Shown piece by piece: positions 61,422 to 64,000 of a DNA stretch of 64,000 bases. The stretch comes from an uncultured Collinsella sp. (GTDB lineage: Bacteria > Actinomycetota > Coriobacteriia > Coriobacteriales > Coriobacteriaceae): contig CATYDM010000002.1 in assembly GCA_958405195.1 (NCBI GenBank), positions 1-64,000 of the forward strand, read 5' to 3'. The notes under the pieces were generated by a model. The model saw only the letters and a list, made by a program, of their open reading frames with translations. It did not search any database and had not been told where the DNA came from. Position numbers and translations under genes: made by a program. Every line of letters begins with the position of its first letter. Positions within the stretch are counted from its first letter, which is position 1.

Positions 61422-63927
61422 GGTGATAAAGGTGACGGAACAGAAGATGAGCCCGCAGGCTATCGAGGTGCGTGGCGCGCGTGTACACAACCTCAAGGAC
61501 ATCGATATCGATATTCCGCTGGGAAAGCTCGTGGGTATTGCCGGCGTGTCGGGTTCGGGCAAGAGCTCGCTGGCGCTGGGGGTTCTTTATGCCGAGGGCT
61601 CGCGCCGCTACTTGGAGGCGCTCAGCACCTATACCCGCCGTCGCCTGACGCAGGCCGAGCACGCCCAAGTAGACGAGGTGCTGCACGTGCCGGCGGCGCT
61701 CGCATTGCATCAGCGCCCCAGCGTGCCGGGCGTGCGCTCGACCTTTGGTACCATGACCGAGCTCAACAATAGTCTGCGTCTGCTCTTTAGCCGTTGCGCC
61801 CATCATGTGTGCCCGCGCTGCGGGGCGCGTGTGGAGCCGAGCCTTAACGTTGCCGCAGGCCTGTCGCTCACGTGTCCGACATGCGGCCGCGAGTTCTACG
61901 CGCCGAGTGCCGAGGACCTTGCCTTTAACAGTGGCGGTGCGTGTCCCACCTGCGGCGGCACCGGTGTCATGCGCGAGGTGGACGAGGCGAGCTTGGTACC
62001 CGACGAGTCAAAGACTATCAACGAGGGCGCGGTGCATCCTTGGGGCACGCTCATGTGGGATCTGATGAAGCAGGTGGCCGGCGAGATGGGCGTGCGCACC
62101 GACGTGCCGTTTAACCAGCTCACGCCTCAAGAGCGCGACATCGTGTTTCATGGTCCGGCGGTTAAGAAGCACATTCTCTACGTCCCCAAAAACGGCGAGG
62201 GCGCCACGCCGCTCGACTTTACCTATTACAACGCCGTCTATACCGTCGAGAATGCGCTCGCCAAGGTTAAGGACGACAAGGGCCTCAAACGCGTTGCGCG
62301 CTTTTTGCGCGAGGGAGCATGCCGCGATTGCGGCGGCACGCGTCTCTCCGAGGCTGCGCGTCGGCCCCAGGTGTGCGGTATCAATCTGGCGCAGGCCGCG
62401 GCCATGACGCTTGGTGATGCGGTTGAGTGGGTGCGCGGGGTGCCCTCATCCTTGCCGGCTGAGATGCAGCCCATGGCGACGGATATCTGCGATTCGTTTT
62501 TGAGTGCGGCCCGTCGTCTGGTCGACCTGGGTCTCGATTACCTTTCGCTCGACCGCGCCGGTGCCACGCTCTCCACGGGCGAGCGTCAGCGCGTGCAGCT
62601 CGCTCGCGTGGTACGCAACCGATCGACAGGTGTGCTTTATGTGCTGGACGAGCCTTCGATTGGCTTGCATCCTGCCAATGTCGACGGCCTGGTAGGCGTG
62701 ATGCGCGACCTGGTGGGCGACGGCAACACCGTGGTTGTTGTCGACCACGACACACGCGTGCTGGCGGAAGCCGACTATCTGGTCGAGATGGGCCCCGTCG
62801 CCGGAGCAGGCGGCGGTAATGTGATTGCCGCTGGCACGGTGGACGAGGTCGAGCAATCGCAGGGCAGCCGCATCGCCCCGTTTTTGCGCGCAGAGTCCAA
62901 GCGCTTGCGTCCGCAGGTGACTGACGACGAAATGTTCGACCGGGGACATATCCGCATGGCAACCGATGCCATCCATACCGTCAAGCCGCTCGAAGTCGAT
63001 ATCCCGCGCGGCCGCCTTGTCGCGGTGACGGGCGTTTCGGGTTCGGGCAAGACGACGTTGGTGCTCGAGACGCTCATCCCGGCACTCAAGGCACAGGCAG
63101 CCGGCGAGCGCCTGCCAAAACACGTGCGTTGGGTCGATGCCGAGGGTATTGCCCGCGCAAACCTGATTGACGCTACGCCCATCGGCGCCAACGTGCGCTC
63201 GACGGTAGCGACTTATGCCGACATCCATGATGAGCTGCGCCGCGCCTTCGCCCGTACGCCCGAGGCCAAGGCAGCCGGCTACAAGGCGGGCGCCTTTAGC
63301 TACAACACCGGCGCCTTGCGCTGCCCTACGTGTGACGGCACGGGCTCGATATCGCTCGACGTGCAGTTTTTGCCCGACGTCGAGATCATCTGCCCAGCAT
63401 GCCGTGGTTCGCGCTACGCCGAGGCCGCCTCGCATATCCATCGCGAGGGCAAGGACGGGAGCTTGCTGACGTTGCCGCAGCTCATGGACATGAGTGTGGA
63501 CGAGGCCATTGACGCCACACTGGGACTCAAGAAGGTTCAGACGCGTTTGCAGACCTTGCACGACCTGGGCCTGGGTTATCTCACGCTTGGCGAGCCCACA
63601 CCGGCGCTTTCGGGCGGTGAGGCACAGCGCCTTAAGCTCGCGAGCGAGATGGGCCGCGTGCAGGATGATGCCGTATTCGTATTTGACGAGCCCACGATCG
63701 GCCTGCATCCGCTCGATGTTCAGGTGCTGTTGAACGTGTTTGACGGCCTCGTTGCCAAGGGCGCCACAGTTATCGTGATCGAACACGATCTCGACCTTAT
63801 CCGTAACGCCGATTACGTGATCGACATGGGCCCGGGCGGTGGCGATGCGGGCGGGCAAATCGTCTGCGCCGGCACGCCGAGCGACATCGCGGCTTGCTCC
63901 AAGAGCATTACCGGTCGCTACCTATAG
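61414..63927 (+). CDS. UvrA paralogue (excinuclease ABC subunit A-like, short class)
   Basis: ABC-type ATPase of up to 837 residues, about 100 shorter than canonical UvrA. Walker A motifs GVSGSGKSSLAL and GVSGSGKTTLVL, signatures LSTGERQRVQLARV and LSGGEAQRLKLASE, Walker B VLDEPSIGLHP and VFDEPTIGLHP. Zinc modules CPRCG-CPTCG, CPTCGGTG, CRDCGGTRLS and CPTCDGTG-CPACRGS. The shorter length suggests absence of part of the UvrB-binding/insertion region, as in UvrA2 or DrrC-type proteins linked to drug or DNA-adduct tolerance. ATG 61414 overlaps the ATPase stop; ATG 61447 is an alternative start. Confidence 0.88.
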   Translation: MSRVIKVTEQKMSPQAIEVRGARVHNLKDIDIDIPLGKLVGIAGVSGSGKSSLALGVLYAEGSRRYLEALSTYTRRRLTQAEHAQVDEVLHVPAALALHQRPSVPGVRSTFGTMTELNNSLRLLFSRCAHHVCPRCGARVEPSLNVAAGLSLTCPTCGREFYAPSAEDLAFNSGGACPTCGGTGVMREVDEASLVPDESKTINEGAVHPWGTLMWDLMKQVAGEMGVRTDVPFNQLTPQERDIVFHGPAVKKHILYVPKNGEGATPLDFTYYNAVYTVENALAKVKDDKGLKRVARFLREGACRDCGGTRLSEAARRPQVCGINLAQAAAMTLGDAVEWVRGVPSSLPAEMQPMATDICDSFLSAARRLVDLGLDYLSLDRAGATLSTGERQRVQLARVVRNRSTGVLYVLDEPSIGLHPANVDGLVGVMRDLVGDGNTVVVVDHDTRVLAEADYLVEMGPVAGAGGGNVIAAGTVDEVEQSQGSRIAPFLRAESKRLRPQVTDDEMFDRGHIRMATDAIHTVKPLEVDIPRGRLVAVTGVSGSGKTTLVLETLIPALKAQAAGERLPKHVRWVDAEGIARANLIDATPIGANVRSTVATYADIHDELRRAFARTPEAKAAGYKAGAFSYNTGALRCPTCDGTGSISLDVQFLPDVEIICPACRGSRYAEAASHIHREGKDGSLLTLPQLMDMSVDEAIDATLGLKKVQTRLQTLHDLGLGYLTLGEPTPALSGGEAQRLKLASEMGRVQDDAVFVFDEPTIGLHPLDVQVLLNVFDGLVAKGATVIVIEHDLDLIRNADYVIDMGPGGGDAGGQIVCAGTPSDIAACSKSITGRYL

Positions 63928-63928
63928 G

Positions 63929-63963
63929 CAATGTGACAAAGGGACTGCCTCTTTGTCACATTG
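63929..63963. repeat. REP-like palindrome after the UvrA paralogue
   Basis: CAATGTGACAAAG (63929-63941) and its exact complement (63951-63963) form a 13-bp stem, 1 bp after the stop codon. The inner GTGACAAAGGGACT repeats the core found at 29418-29440. It may also terminate transcription. Confidence 0.75.
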
Positions 63964-64000
63964 ATTTCTATTTCACGCATTGAGCCGCGAGATAGTCGCG

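Overview
The window reads as a chromosome segment of a moderately GC-rich Gram-positive gut anaerobe. Gene families, Shine-Dalgarno usage, LPXTG-type surface proteins and a CD1871A/4Fe-4S/thioredoxin redox operon point to the Coriobacteriia, most likely Collinsella. That assignment is inference from gene content; there is no rRNA in the window, and I found no tRNA or CRISPR array.

Left end (1-8553), an accessory, scarred region. A very GC-rich block (about 534-5340) carries a leftward cassette: a LanF/E/G-type ABC transporter, a tiny membrane protein and a two-component system, typical of lantibiotic self-protection but without any lantibiotic biosynthesis gene. It is divergent from a TetR gene cut off after 34 codons, which runs straight into the 3' scrap of a type I restriction specificity gene (hsdS). 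An AAA/DUF4143 ATPase, two gene remnants (MerR-like, Sir2-like) and an LPXTG surface protein split by a frameshift in a G6 tract follow.

Middle (8874-29414). A flavodoxin-like reductase, an AAA ATPase with tandem repeats before its start codon, a ParE/ParC-like type II topoisomerase pair, a small XRE regulator with a membrane partner, a 1455-residue exported surface protein with a LuxR-type regulator, and a two-component system divergent from a redox operon (CXXC peptide, 4Fe-4S membrane protein, thioredoxin lipoprotein). A large MacB-like ABC exporter ends this part.

Right half (29468-64000) is mostly core-like. It holds RNA-modification enzymes (Dus, TrmO, RlmA, RsmJ), glutaredoxin, an XRE-zinc ribbon-TipAS fusion, a MalY aminotransferase, two solute-binding-type hybrid sensor kinases in convergent orientation, K+ and Cl- channels, an EFR1 ferredoxin, a GntR-controlled ABC transporter, RF3, a VUT transporter, Ung, DMT and MATE transporters, a Tet(M)-like GTPase, and a second AAA ATPase with three 10-bp repeats upstream and translationally overlapping a UvrA paralogue.

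Intergenic DNA is rich in palindromic elements: a REP-like family with GGGAC/GTCCC cores at six or so sites, a 140-bp MITE-like element with perfect 16-bp ends, a pair of TGTAACA/TGTTACA elements, and a nearly perfect 37-bp palindrome between parE and the xre gene. The strongest lead for an undescribed system is the pair of paralogous AAA ATPases whose start codons sit behind helically phased tandem repeats.
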